Both the position numbers and the translations under genes were made by a program. A DNA stretch of 64,000 nucleotides from Novosphingobium sediminis (lineage in GTDB: Bacteria > Pseudomonadota > Alphaproteobacteria > Sphingomonadales > Sphingomonadaceae). Of this stretch, positions 30,100 through 38,606 are shown one piece after another (positions within the stretch are counted from its first letter, which is position 1; each line of letters starts with the position of its first letter). Under the pieces are notes generated by a model. It worked only from the letters and a program-made list of their open reading frames with translations, was not told the DNA's origin and did not search any database. The DNA lies in assembly GCF_007991615.1 (NCBI RefSeq), contig NZ_BJYR01000007.1, forward strand, positions 186,001-250,000. Direction: 5' to 3'.

Positions 30100-33008
30100 T
30101 TCCCCGGCACGACCTTGAGCCGCCATGCCTTGCCAGGCACCAGATAGCGCTTGGCCAGCAGTTGCAGCCGCTCGGGCGTGATCGCGCTGTAGTCCGAGAG
30201 GATCGAGCGGATCTGGGTGAACTTCTCCGGTTCGAGCGCGCCGCCTTCAAGCTGGTACATGTAGAAGCCGTTGCCGGTGCTGGCGCGGGTAATCAGCTGC
30301 TTCATCGGCTCGGTCACGCGCGCGATTTCATCGGGCGTGGCGGGCGAGGCGGCAAGATCGGCGGCGATCTTGTCGGTCGCGGCGAAGAACGCCGTCAGAT
30401 CGCCCGGACGCAGCTGGCTGGTGGCTGCGAGATAGCCGCCCGAAGGCAGATCGAGCGGCCAGTTCGACGAGACCTGCGGCGCGTAACTCGCGCCAATCTT
30501 CTCGCGCATGGCGTCGAACAGGCGATTGTTGAACACCTGCGAGAGCAGCTCGAGCTGACGCGCTTCATGGAAGCCCGTGCTGCCGCCACCGGTAGGCCAT
30601 GCCACCAGCGCAGCGGCCGTATTGGCGTCACCGTGATGGTTCAGAGTCAGCGGATCGCCCACCGGTTCGGGAACCTTGGGCGCAAAACCGGTGGCCGGAA
30701 GCGGATCGCGCGGCGGGAGTGCGCCGAATGTCCGCTCAAGCGCGGCGACCGTTTCGTCGCGGTTGAAATCGCCGAAGATATCGACCTCGATCGGCCCCTG
30801 CCTGAGCAGCGCAGACCACACGCGGCGGAAGCCTTCGGGGTTCGCCTTCGCAAGTTCGGCCGGATTGGGCACGGCGTAGCGCGGATCGCCGTCCTTCAGC
30901 AGCCAGCCCACATCGCGCCCTAGCACCGAAGCCGCCGAGGCATTGGTCGATTCATAAGCCAGCCGCGCCGCAGCCTGCGCACGCACGACCGGGTTGGGAT
31001 CCCAGCGCGGCATCGCGAGCTTGGCGGCGAAGAGATAGAGTTGATCGGCGAGATCCGCCGGGCGCGTATCGGCGCTGAACTTGAACGTCGTATCGTCGAT
31101 ATCGAAATCCAGGCTCAGCTTGCGGCCTGTCGCCAGCCGGTCAAGATCTTCGCGCCCCACGTTACCGAAGCCCGTGTCCATCAGCGCCGTCTGGCCCAGC
31201 GAGGCATAGACCGCGTCCTTGGGATCGATCACGGCATAGCCGCCGCCGAAGTGGATGCGCACGATCACGCGGCCCGGCTCCGCTTCGTTTGACCAGAGCA
31301 GCGCCTTGACGCCGTTGGAAAGCTCGATCCGCTCGATGCCAAGGAGGCTGGTCGTCTCGGCATTGGTGAGCTTGCCGGGCGTGCCGATCGGGGGCAGGTC
31401 CTTGAAGCTCAGCGAACTTGCCGCAAGGCGGCTACCCGAAGACGGCGCGACGGGTGCCAGCAGCGCGGTGCGCAAGTCTGCCTCGGTCCCATCGGAAGCC
31501 TTGGGCGTGATCATGACCGAGCGGACCACGGTGCCCTTGAACAGCGCCCGCGTGTGATCCAGCACCGCAGCCGGCGTGAACAGCGGGATCGACGAGCGGA
31601 AGATGCTGTAGACCGTGTCGGGGTTGGCGACCGTCTCGCGGATGTCGACCGCGTCGGTGATGTCATCGGCGAGTTTCGATCCGGCGAGGGTCTCCTGCGT
31701 TTCGACCGGCACCTTGAAGGCTACGTCGAACTCGGCCACTTCGCGGGCGATTTCCTCTTCGGTCGGCGGCGTTGCGAGCGCATCGGCGATAACGGCGCGG
31801 ACGTCCTTGACCGCAGCTTTCCAGTCGTCGGTGAGCGGCGTCACCGTCACCAGTGTCGCATCGGCGGAGCGGCTGATGCGCTGCTGCTCGACCGAGGCGG
31901 CGAGATAGCTTCCGCCGGCGCGGGCGCGGCCTTCCAGCCGCCGGTTGATGATCGCAATGCCGAGGCGGTCGATCATCAGGCCCTGGTTGTAGACGATCGT
32001 ATCGTTGACCTTGTGCCAGGGGCGCAGCACGGCATAGTTGAACACGCGCGGCAGGTCGGGTTCGACAAGAACCTTGGCATCGCCAACCGGGTTGGCCGGA
32101 TCACCGCCGACCGGCGCCTTCGGGGCGCCGAAATCCGGCAGCGGCGGGCGCTTTCCGGTGCCCTTCCACGTCCCGAACCACTGCTTGATCCGCGTAATCA
32201 GCGCCTGCGGATCGGCATCGCCCGCGACCACGATGACGGCATTGTCGGGCCGGTACCACGCATCATGGAAGGCCTTGACCTTTGCCGGAGTCGCGCCGTT
32301 CAGCGTTTCCTCGGTGCCGATCGGCGAACGGCTGCCCAGCGGCTGTCCGGCGAAGAACACACCGCGCGTGCCATCGAGAATGCGCGTCTGCGGACCTGAA
32401 CGCTCGCGCATTTCCGCGAGCACGATCGGCACTTCGGTCTTCACGCCTACATCGGTGAAAATGGGCGCGGTAATCATGCCGGAAAGCAGGCGGAACGTCT
32501 CGTCGAGCTTGGCGGACGAAACGTCGGGAATGTCGAGCTTGTAGACGGTCTGCGTCGGGCTCGTCTCGGCATTGGTATCGCTGCCGAACGTCGCGCCGAG
32601 GCGCTGCCACGCCGGGATCGCCTCACCCGCCTTGAGGTATTTCGAATCGCGGAAGGTGAGATGCTCGATGAGGTGCGCATAACCGCGCTGAGGATCGGTC
32701 TCGTAGAGCGAGCCCGCATCGATCAGCATGCGCACCGAAATCTGGCCCGGCGGCACCCCGTTGTGGCGCACAGCATAGCGCAAGCCGTTGGGCAGAACGC
32801 CGAATATCCACGCCTTGTCCTGCGGCACGTCGCTGCCGCGATAGAGCCACGGCCCGGACCCGATTGCCGCCTTCGGGGCCGCTGCAGGCTTGGCAGGTGC
32901 TTTCGCAAGGACTGGCGAGGAAAGCCCGAGCAGACCGATCAGGACGGCGGAAACAACGGGAGCGAGAGCACGGGGCGTACGCGGGGCGAACCGGGACAGA
33001 AAAGCCAT
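30096..33008 (-). CDS. Secreted M16-family zinc peptidase
   Basis: A 970-residue pitrilysin-like peptidase with a signal peptide (VVSAVLIGLLGLSSPVLAKA). The inverted zinc motif is HLIEH at residues 112-116, and the third ligand Glu lies in the downstream VPIVLAEMRERSG. The protein has the two-halves M16 layout: an active N-terminal half, and a C-terminal half (about 540-970) with a second M16 fold lacking HxxEH. The ATG at 33008 is preferred to a TTG at 33029. Substrates would be unfolded peptides in the periplasm. The gene overlaps the GFA gene by four bases. Confidence 0.92.
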   Translation of the reverse strand: MAFLSRFAPRTPRALAPVVSAVLIGLLGLSSPVLAKAPAKPAAAPKAAIGSGPWLYRGSDVPQDKAWIFGVLPNGLRYAVRHNGVPPGQISVRMLIDAGSLYETDPQRGYAHLIEHLTFRDSKYLKAGEAIPAWQRLGATFGSDTNAETSPTQTVYKLDIPDVSSAKLDETFRLLSGMITAPIFTDVGVKTEVPIVLAEMRERSGPQTRILDGTRGVFFAGQPLGSRSPIGTEETLNGATPAKVKAFHDAWYRPDNAVIVVAGDADPQALITRIKQWFGTWKGTGKRPPLPDFGAPKAPVGGDPANPVGDAKVLVEPDLPRVFNYAVLRPWHKVNDTIVYNQGLMIDRLGIAIINRRLEGRARAGGSYLAASVEQQRISRSADATLVTVTPLTDDWKAAVKDVRAVIADALATPPTEEEIAREVAEFDVAFKVPVETQETLAGSKLADDITDAVDIRETVANPDTVYSIFRSSIPLFTPAAVLDHTRALFKGTVVRSVMITPKASDGTEADLRTALLAPVAPSSGSRLAASSLSFKDLPPIGTPGKLTNAETTSLLGIERIELSNGVKALLWSNEAEPGRVIVRIHFGGGYAVIDPKDAVYASLGQTALMDTGFGNVGREDLDRLATGRKLSLDFDIDDTTFKFSADTRPADLADQLYLFAAKLAMPRWDPNPVVRAQAAARLAYESTNASAASVLGRDVGWLLKDGDPRYAVPNPAELAKANPEGFRRVWSALLRQGPIEVDIFGDFNRDETVAALERTFGALPPRDPLPATGFAPKVPEPVGDPLTLNHHGDANTAAALVAWPTGGGSTGFHEARQLELLSQVFNNRLFDAMREKIGASYAPQVSSNWPLDLPSGGYLAATSQLRPGDLTAFFAATDKIAADLAASPATPDEIARVTEPMKQLITRASTGNGFYMYQLEGGALEPEKFTQIRSILSDYSAITPERLQLLAKRYLVPGKAWRLKVVPGK

Positions 33009-33078
33009 GCGCCCTGTATAGGGCGGCAAGAAATGAAGGACCAGTGAATTGGTCCCTCACCTCCTGCCGCAGCGCCGA

Positions 33079-33711
33079 TCAGTTCTTCGGCTTGTCCGCT
33101 GCCGGAGCCGCCGGAGCTGCCTGAGCCGGGGCATCAGCACCCGCCTGCTGCTTCTGCACTTCGGCGCGCATCGCCGAGATTTCGGCTTCGGTCTTGAAGT
33201 CGACCAGTTCGACCTGGAAAACGAGATCCGCATTCGCCGGGATCGGCCCTGCACCCTTCTCGCCATAGCCGATGGCCGCAGGAATGCAGAAGCGCCACAC
33301 GCTGCCCTTGCTCATCAGTTGCAGGCCTTCGGAAAAGCCCTTGATGACGCCGCCGGCCGGAAACGCCTGCGAGGTGTTCTGATCGAACACGGTGCCATTG
33401 GCGGCAAGGTAGCCGATGTAGTTGACAAGCACATAGTCCGACGCACCGGGCTTGGCGCCCTCGGCTGCCTTGAGCACGCGGGTTCCGAGGCCGGAGGCGG
33501 TCTTCGCGGTGCACACGCGCAGAGCAGCCGGGACTACCGGGTTCAGCGGCACAGGCAGGATTTCTGCCGCAGGGGCCGGCGCAGCTGCCACCGTTGCAGC
33601 CGAAGCGGGTACCCGCTTGGCGGCGGGCGCGGCAACAGCGGGTGCAGCGACCAGTGCGGCGATGGACAGGGAGAGGGCGATTCGGCTGAGGCCGCAGTGC
33701 GTGTTGTTCAT
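33079..33711 (-). CDS. FKBP-type peptidyl-prolyl isomerase, exported
   Basis: A 210-residue periplasmic prolyl isomerase. After a signal peptide (SIAALVAAPAVAA) and an Ala/Pro-rich stretch, the FKBP domain spans about residues 85-190: YVLVNYIGYLAANGTVFDQN, FPAGGVIKGFSEGLQLM, WRFCIPAAIGYGEKG and IPANADLVFQVELVDF. A Lys/Ala/Gln-rich tail follows. The ATG at 33711 has GGGG upstream and gives the best signal peptide; 33723 is possible. It is 70 bases upstream of the M16 peptidase on the same strand. The opposite strand starts a small CxxC protein at 33840. Confidence 0.9.
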   Translation of the reverse strand: MNNTHCGLSRIALSLSIAALVAAPAVAAPAAKRVPASAATVAAAPAPAAEILPVPLNPVVPAALRVCTAKTASGLGTRVLKAAEGAKPGASDYVLVNYIGYLAANGTVFDQNTSQAFPAGGVIKGFSEGLQLMSKGSVWRFCIPAAIGYGEKGAGPIPANADLVFQVELVDFKTEAEISAMRAEVQKQQAGADAPAQAAPAAPAADKPKN

Positions 33712-33839
33712 GCCGCGCCCCATAAAGCACCGTCGTTGCACCTGCCAGCGCTGAACGTATGGCACCCAGGCCACCCTACGCATTTCCCTCTAAGGACTGC
33801 GAACGGACTGTGGATGGCGGACAGGCTATCCGATCTGCC

Positions 33840-34154
33840 ATGGCGATTAGTGGCGATTACCCCTCCCCGGTCACGGTCAACGGCTACGTCTGCCGCAATT
33901 GCAGCGACGTGGACCGCGCCAAGCGCCATATCGATCCCGCCGATCCCGCAGCGGGCCCCTTCGGCGTCAATGGCAGCCACAAGCCGGGCAAGGCAGCCCA
34001 GCCCAAGAACCATTTTTCCGCCGAGGCCCGCAATGTCGATCGCCTCGAAGCGCTGTACCGTGATCGGCGCGCTGCCCCCGTCTCGCCCATCGCCGCCGCC
34101 TATGCCGGCGCACCACCTGCGCCAGGAGGGTCGCTTGTTTCCCGCAGCGCGTGA
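33840..34154 (+). CDS. Small conserved hypothetical protein with a CxxC motif
   Basis: A 104-residue protein of unknown function. It opens with SGDYPSPVTVNGYVCRNC, then a KRHIDPADPAAGPFGVNG stretch and a basic, proline-rich tail. The single CRNC pair could bind metal or be redox active. There is no signal peptide. The sequence looks familiar from sphingomonads but I cannot assign a function. It is divergent from the FKBP gene and 55 bases upstream of nfu, so it may be co-expressed with the Fe-S scaffold. Confidence 0.6.
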   Translation: MAISGDYPSPVTVNGYVCRNCSDVDRAKRHIDPADPAAGPFGVNGSHKPGKAAQPKNHFSAEARNVDRLEALYRDRRAAPVSPIAAAYAGAPPAPGGSLVSRSA

Positions 34155-34209
34155 AACTGCTGCTCATTGAACCCTTGACCCCTCGCAAGTGCGGCCTACA
34201 TGCTTGGGC

Positions 34210-34791
34210 ATGTTCATCGAGACCGAAACCACCCCGAACCCCGCCACGCTGAAGTTTCTTCCGGGCGAGATCGTCATGGCCTCCGGCACGCGCGAGTTCA
34301 CCTCGCCCGAAGCCGCTGCCGCATCGCCGCTGGCCGAAGCGCTGTTCGCGCTGGGTGACGTGACGGGCGTGCTCTACGGCCGTGACTTTATCGCGGTGAC
34401 GATCGCACCCGGCTCAGAATGGGCACCGCTCAAGCCGCAGGTTCTGGCACTTCTGCTCGATCATTTCGTGGCGCAGGCGCCGCTCTTCACCGCAGCCGGT
34501 GCAGATTTCGTGGTTCCCGGTGAAGCGGACGACGACGTGGACTACGGCGATGATCCCGCCGACGCGGACATCGTCGACCAGATCAAGGACCTTATCGAAA
34601 CGCGCGTGCGGCCTGCCGTGGCGAACGATGGCGGCGATATCACCTACCGCGGCTTCCGCGAGGGCGTGGTCTATCTCAAGATGCAGGGCGCCTGCTCGGG
34701 CTGCCCTTCTTCCACCGCAACGCTCAAGAACGGCATCGAACAGCTGCTCAAGCACTACGTGCCAGAGGTCAGCGAAGTCCGCGCCGCCTGA
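34210..34791 (+). CDS. Nfu-type iron-sulfur cluster carrier
   Basis: A 193-residue Fe-S scaffold or carrier. The N-terminal Nfu domain starts MFIETETTPNPATLKFLPG and has YGRDFIAVT; the C-terminal NifU-like domain (about 115-190) has RPAVANDGGDITYRGF and the cluster-binding CSGCPSS. The ATG at 34210 is chosen for the family-typical start, in preference to 34189. It leads a plus-strand series (rutE-like, tsaB, rimI, mucR, fur, plsC). Confidence 0.93.
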   Translation: MFIETETTPNPATLKFLPGEIVMASGTREFTSPEAAAASPLAEALFALGDVTGVLYGRDFIAVTIAPGSEWAPLKPQVLALLLDHFVAQAPLFTAAGADFVVPGEADDDVDYGDDPADADIVDQIKDLIETRVRPAVANDGGDITYRGFREGVVYLKMQGACSGCPSSTATLKNGIEQLLKHYVPEVSEVRAA

Positions 34792-34817
34792 TCCGCTTGT
34801 CCTGAAAGTCCTTCTGC

Positions 34818-35408
34818 ATGTCCCAGCCGCTTGACGATGCCGCGCTCGATCAGGTGTTCCGCACCGCCCGCTCCTACAACGGCTTTCTCGACAAGCCGGT
34901 GAGCGAAGCGCAGCTCCACTCGATCTGGGAGCTGATGAAGATGGGGCCGACTTCGGCCAACCAGATGCCCGCGCGGCTTGTCTGGTGCACCAGCGACGAA
35001 GCCAAGGCAAAGCTCGCCGCCTGCGCCAGCGGCACAAATGGGCCGAAGATCCTTGCAGCGCCGGTCAGCGTGATCATCGGCATGGACCTCGATTTCCACG
35101 AACAGCTGCCGTGGCTGTTCCCTCACGCCGATGCAAAGAGCTGGTTCGCCGGCAACGACGCGCTGCGCGAAGCTTCGGCGATGCGCAATTCCACACTGCA
35201 GGGCGCCTACTTCATCGTCGCTGCGCGGATGCTCGGGCTCGACACCGGGCCGATGTCGGGCTTCAACAATGACGCGGTCGACGAGGCCTTCTTCGCGGGT
35301 ACGCGGATCAAGTCCAACTTCATCTCGACGCTCGGCTATGGCGATCCGGCGACGATCTTCGCGCGCAGCCCCCGCCCCGATTTCGCCACCTTCAACACCC
35401 TGGCCTGA
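34818..35408 (+). CDS. RutE/HadB-like nitroreductase (malonic semialdehyde reductase family)
   Basis: A 196-residue FMN-dependent nitroreductase-fold protein, close to the RutE family that reduces malonic semialdehyde to 3-hydroxypropionate. Features are [32 protein letters not shown] (FMN phosphate contact), [13 protein letters not shown] and [16 protein letters not shown]. It lies 26 bases after nfu and 12 before tsaB, in an apparent operon. Here it is not accompanied by other rut genes, so the true substrate may differ. Confidence 0.88.
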   Translation: MSQPLDDAALDQVFRTARSYNGFLDKPVSEAQLHSIWELMKMGPTSANQMPARLVWCTSDEAKAKLAACASGTNGPKILAAPVSVIIGMDLDFHEQLPWLFPHADAKSWFAGNDALREASAMRNSTLQGAYFIVAARMLGLDTGPMSGFNNDAVDEAFFAGTRIKSNFISTLGYGDPATIFARSPRPDFATFNTLA

Positions 35409-35420
35409 GGCGGTAAGCGC

Positions 35421-36038
35421 TTGCGGAGGCTGGTAATCGACAGCGCCACCGAGGCCTGTTCGGTTGCGCTGTTTGATGATGAGGAAATGGTTGCCGGCAC
35501 CCACGCCATGTTGGGGCGCGGGCATGCCGAACAACTCGTGCCCATGATCGCCGCGCTACCCGGCAAGGGCCGCGCCGAAAGCATTGCGGTCAACTCCGGG
35601 CCCGGCAGCTTCACCGGCATTCGCGTAGGCCTCGCCGCGGCGCGTGCGCTGGCGCTGGCGTGGAGCGTGCCGCTCGAAGGCTATGCCTGCCTCGCCCTAG
35701 TCGGCGCGATGGCCCGCAGAGAACATCCGGGTTTGGCCATCGACGTAGTGATGAGCGGCGGGCACGGCGAGTGGTTCTTCCAACCTTTCGCGGCGGACGG
35801 CGCGCCACTCTCGGAATCCGCATCCCTGCTACCCGATGCCGTCGCGGCGCGCTCGCAGGCCTCCATCATCGTCGGCAGCCAGGCCGAAGCGCTCGCGGCG
35901 CGGCGCGGTGGTCAACCGGTGGCTCAGCCGCTTTGGCCCGATGCACGCGCCTTTGCCCTCCTCGGCCGCGATGCCCTGCGCCCCGATCCCGTTCCCCGCT
36001 ATGGCCGTGCGCCCGATGCACGGCTTCCGGCGGCATGA
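35421..36038 (+). CDS. tsaB: tRNA threonylcarbamoyladenosine biosynthesis protein TsaB
   Basis: TsaB (YeaZ) is the non-catalytic partner of TsaD in t6A37 tRNA modification. The 205-residue protein has VIDSATEACSVALFDD, GRGHAEQLVPMI and VNSGPGSFTGIRVGLAAARALA, the ASKHA-fold signatures. No ATG or GTG precedes these; the start must be the TTG at 35421. It is followed by rimI, a pairing typical of alphaproteobacteria. Confidence 0.94.
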   Translation: MRRLVIDSATEACSVALFDDEEMVAGTHAMLGRGHAEQLVPMIAALPGKGRAESIAVNSGPGSFTGIRVGLAAARALALAWSVPLEGYACLALVGAMARREHPGLAIDVVMSGGHGEWFFQPFAADGAPLSESASLLPDAVAARSQASIIVGSQAEALAARRGGQPVAQPLWPDARAFALLGRDALRPDPVPRYGRAPDARLPAA

Positions 36039-36063
36039 CGGCACCTGCCTGAAGCCCGCCACC

Positions 36064-36552
36064 ATGAGCTTCGGCCCTTCAGACTGCGGCGACGATATCG
36101 ACCGGATCATGGATGTCATGACCGGCGCCTTTGCGCCCGAGTACGGTGAGGCATGGAACCGCAGGCAGGTCTCTGATTCATTGTTGCTCACCGGAACCGG
36201 CTATTGCCTGATCGGCGCCGATGGAACGGTTGGTTCCACCAGCGAAGAACCGACCGCCGGTTTCGCCCTGACCCGATCAGTATTCGACGAGGAAGAACTG
36301 CTGCTCTTCGCAGTTCTGCCCCAGTACCGCGGCAAGGGCCTCGGCGCCGCGCTGCTGACCGAAGTGATCGCGCGCGCGCGCCAGCGCGGCATCCGGCGTC
36401 TTTTTCTGGAGATGCGCCGCAACAATCCAGCCGGCAAGTTGTACACCGGATTTGGGTTCCGGACTGTCGGTATACGGCCCGGCTACTACCGGACCGCGAG
36501 CGGTGAGCGCCTCGATGCGCTCAGCCAGGAACTGCACATTACGGATAACTAA
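36064..36552 (+). CDS. rimI: RimI-like ribosomal protein/GNAT N-acetyltransferase
   Basis: A 162-residue GNAT acetyltransferase, placed as the RimI homolog next to tsaB. The acetyl-CoA loop is LPQYRGKGLGAALLTEVIARA, then RLFLEMRRNNPAGKLYTGFGFRTVGIRPGYY. The N-terminal part (MDVMTGAFAPEYGEAWNRRQVSDSLL) fits the RimI family. Start taken as the ATG at 36064; the frame is open upstream through tsaB. Confidence 0.88.
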   Translation: MSFGPSDCGDDIDRIMDVMTGAFAPEYGEAWNRRQVSDSLLLTGTGYCLIGADGTVGSTSEEPTAGFALTRSVFDEEELLLFAVLPQYRGKGLGAALLTEVIARARQRGIRRLFLEMRRNNPAGKLYTGFGFRTVGIRPGYYRTASGERLDALSQELHITDN

Positions 36553-36728
36553 GCATATTTACCTGCAACAGGTCCCGATTGTGAAGTTTCGTTCAGAAAA
36601 AGGACCGCTATGCTCCGGAACGGTTGTATCTGTGTTGCGCAAGCGTATATGCGGACCAGTCTACTCTGGACTCACTGAGCCTTGACTGGGCAAAAAACAA
36701 GATAACAACCGTAAAAGGTATGGGTACA

Positions 36729-37172
36729 ATGAGTGAAATCGAAAACGATATGCGGGAAACGTTGATCACGTTGACATCGGACATCGTCGCAGCCCACGTG
36801 AGCAACAACAGCGTTGCGGTCAATGACCTGCCGGTCCTGATCAGCAATGTCTACAGCGCGCTTGCTGGCCTCAATCCCGCGCAACCGGCTGCAGAACCGG
36901 CCCCTGAACCTGCGGTATCTATCCGCGCTTCGGTCAAGAACGACCATATCGTTTGTCTGGAAGACGGCAAGAAGCTCAAGATGCTCAAGCGTCATCTTAT
37001 GACGCGCTACAACATGACTCCGGATCAGTATCGCACCCGCTGGAACCTGCCGGCCGATTATCCGATGGTCGCACCGGCCTACGCGGAGAAGCGCCGCGAG
37101 CTGGCGAAGAAGATCGGACTCGGCCGCAAGCCTGCGCCCAAGCGCGGTCGCAGCGCCAAGGCCGCCGGCTGA
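36729..37172 (+). CDS. MucR/Ros family transcriptional regulator
   Basis: A 147-residue MucR-type regulator. MucR proteins bind A/T-rich DNA, control exopolysaccharide and cell-cycle genes, and form oligomers through their N-terminal region. The family core is IVCLEDGKKLKMLKRHLMTRYNMTPDQYRTRWNLPADYPMVAPAYAEKRRELAKKIGLGRK (read here in parts at residues 78-138). Only one Cys of the classical zinc-finger pair is present; the second position is Asp, as in some zinc-independent relatives. The ATG at 36729 is chosen over 36720 for its spacing to AAAAGG. The upstream 170 bases are markedly A/T-rich, fitting autoregulation. Confidence 0.92.
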   Translation: MSEIENDMRETLITLTSDIVAAHVSNNSVAVNDLPVLISNVYSALAGLNPAQPAAEPAPEPAVSIRASVKNDHIVCLEDGKKLKMLKRHLMTRYNMTPDQYRTRWNLPADYPMVAPAYAEKRRELAKKIGLGRKPAPKRGRSAKAAG

Positions 37173-37195
37173 ACCGCTTGCAAATGGACTTGAAC

Positions 37196-37224
37196 CAGCG
37201 AGGCGCCTGCACAGGGCCTCGCTG
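37196..37224 (+). terminator. Terminator after mucR
   Basis: CAGCGAGGC and GCCTCGCTG form a perfect 9 bp stem with an 11-base loop, 24 bases after the mucR stop. TTTT follows eight bases later. It probably separates mucR from fur. Confidence 0.65.
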
Positions 37225-37327
37225 AGTTCATGTTTTCCCCGATCCGGGCTTGATCCCGCCCGCAAATCGACAGCGCACCGGTTGAAGAATTGGCGCAGCA
37301 AACTATGCTGCGCGCAACCTAACCGGG

Positions 37328-37762
37328 ATGGGCGCACTCTTGCATCAGGCAATCGACATTGAGGCGCTTTGCGCAGAGCGGGGTCTGAGGATCACCGAGC
37401 AGCGACGCGTCATCGCGCAAGTGCTCTCGGAAAGCACTGACCACCCGGATGTCGAGAAGCTGCACGAACGCGCCTCGGCCCGTGATCCGCGCATTTCCAT
37501 CGCTACGGTCTACCGCACGGTCCGCCTGTTCGAAGAAGCCGGCATCCTCGACCGCCACGATTTCGGCGATGGCCGCGCCCGCTACGAGGCGACGCCCGAA
37601 GCTCACCACGACCACCTCATCGACGTCGAGACCGGCAAGGTCATTGAGTTCGTCGATCCTGAACTCGAGGCGTTGCAGCGCCAGATCGCCGAACGTCTCG
37701 GCTACCGCCTCGTCGACCACCGCATGGAGCTCTATGGTGTCAAGTCTGATCGCGAGGCGTAG
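37328..37762 (+). CDS. fur: Fur family metalloregulator
   Basis: A 144-residue Fur-type repressor. The winged helix has RGLRITEQRRVIAQVLSE and DPRISIATVYRTVRLFEEAGIL. The metal-binding region HHDHLIDVETGKVIEFVDPELE is of the Fur type. No C-terminal Cys pair is present, as usual for alphaproteobacterial Fur/Mur. The regulated metal (Fe or Mn) cannot be decided. It lies between mucR and plsC, the normal sphingomonad order. Confidence 0.93.
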   Translation: MGALLHQAIDIEALCAERGLRITEQRRVIAQVLSESTDHPDVEKLHERASARDPRISIATVYRTVRLFEEAGILDRHDFGDGRARYEATPEAHHDHLIDVETGKVIEFVDPELEALQRQIAERLGYRLVDHRMELYGVKSDREA

Positions 37763-37772
37763 GGCCCGCCGC

Positions 37773-38606
37773 ATGGTAGGGCCGGAACGCGGCGCCCCCA
37801 TCACATGGATGGGCTGGATGCGCATTTGCCTGCGCGGCGTGGCATTGGTGCTGTTGATGCTGATCTGCGTGCCGCTGCACTACCTCTACCGCATCGTGCA
37901 CTATGGCTCACCCTTCCCCAAGCTGTTCCTGTTTGGCGCCGCGCGCATCATCGGCGCTCGCGTGCGGGTCCACGGCGTGCCGCTGAAGCGCGACGTGTTC
38001 TACATCTCGAACCACCTTTCGTGGGTTGATATTCTTGCGCTTGGCGGTGCAAGCGGCACGGCCTTCGTCGCCAAGGCCGAACTTTCGCAGGCCCCGATCG
38101 TTGGCTGGCTGGCGCGGATCAACCGCACCGTGTTCGTCAGCCGCGAAGACCGCATGGGCGTGGCCGATCAGATCAACCGCCTCAAGGAAGCGCTGGCCGA
38201 CAATTGGTCGATCACCGTGTTCCCCGAAGGCACCTGCACCGACGGCCGCTCGCTGCTGCCGTTCAAGACCTCGATGCTGCGCGTGCTTGAGCCGCCGCCG
38301 CCGGGCGTGATGGTGCAGCCGGTCGTGCTCGATTACGGCCGCGTAGCCGAATGGATCGGCTGGATCGGCACCGAAGACGGCGTTTCCAACGGCAAGCGCA
38401 TCCTCTCGCGCCGGGGTTCGTTCCGGCTTGAGGTGCATTTCCTCGAACCGTTCGACCCGCAGGGTCTTGCTGGGCGCAAGGCGATTGCCGCCGAGGCACG
38501 CCGCCGGATCGAGCCCGCGCTCGAAGCCGCGCTGGGTGAGCCGCTGCGGCCCTTCGCCTTCGATGTCGCTCCCGTGCGCTACGAAGCATCGAAGAACGCG
38601 GCGTGA
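37773..38606 (+). CDS. 1-acyl-sn-glycerol-3-phosphate acyltransferase family protein
   Basis: A 277-residue PlsC-type acyltransferase that adds the second acyl chain to lysophosphatidate in the inner membrane. It has a membrane helix near the start (VALVLLMLICVPLHYLYRI), the HX4D motif in NHLSWVD, FVAKAELSQAPIVGWLARI, and FPEGTCTDGRSLLPFK. The start is uncertain: ATG 37773, 37809 and 37818 are all in frame. It overlaps the next gene by four bases, which links it to a phospholipid methyltransferase-like protein. Confidence 0.9.
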   Translation: MVGPERGAPITWMGWMRICLRGVALVLLMLICVPLHYLYRIVHYGSPFPKLFLFGAARIIGARVRVHGVPLKRDVFYISNHLSWVDILALGGASGTAFVAKAELSQAPIVGWLARINRTVFVSREDRMGVADQINRLKEALADNWSITVFPEGTCTDGRSLLPFKTSMLRVLEPPPPGVMVQPVVLDYGRVAEWIGWIGTEDGVSNGKRILSRRGSFRLEVHFLEPFDPQGLAGRKAIAAEARRRIEPALEAALGEPLRPFAFDVAPVRYEASKNAA

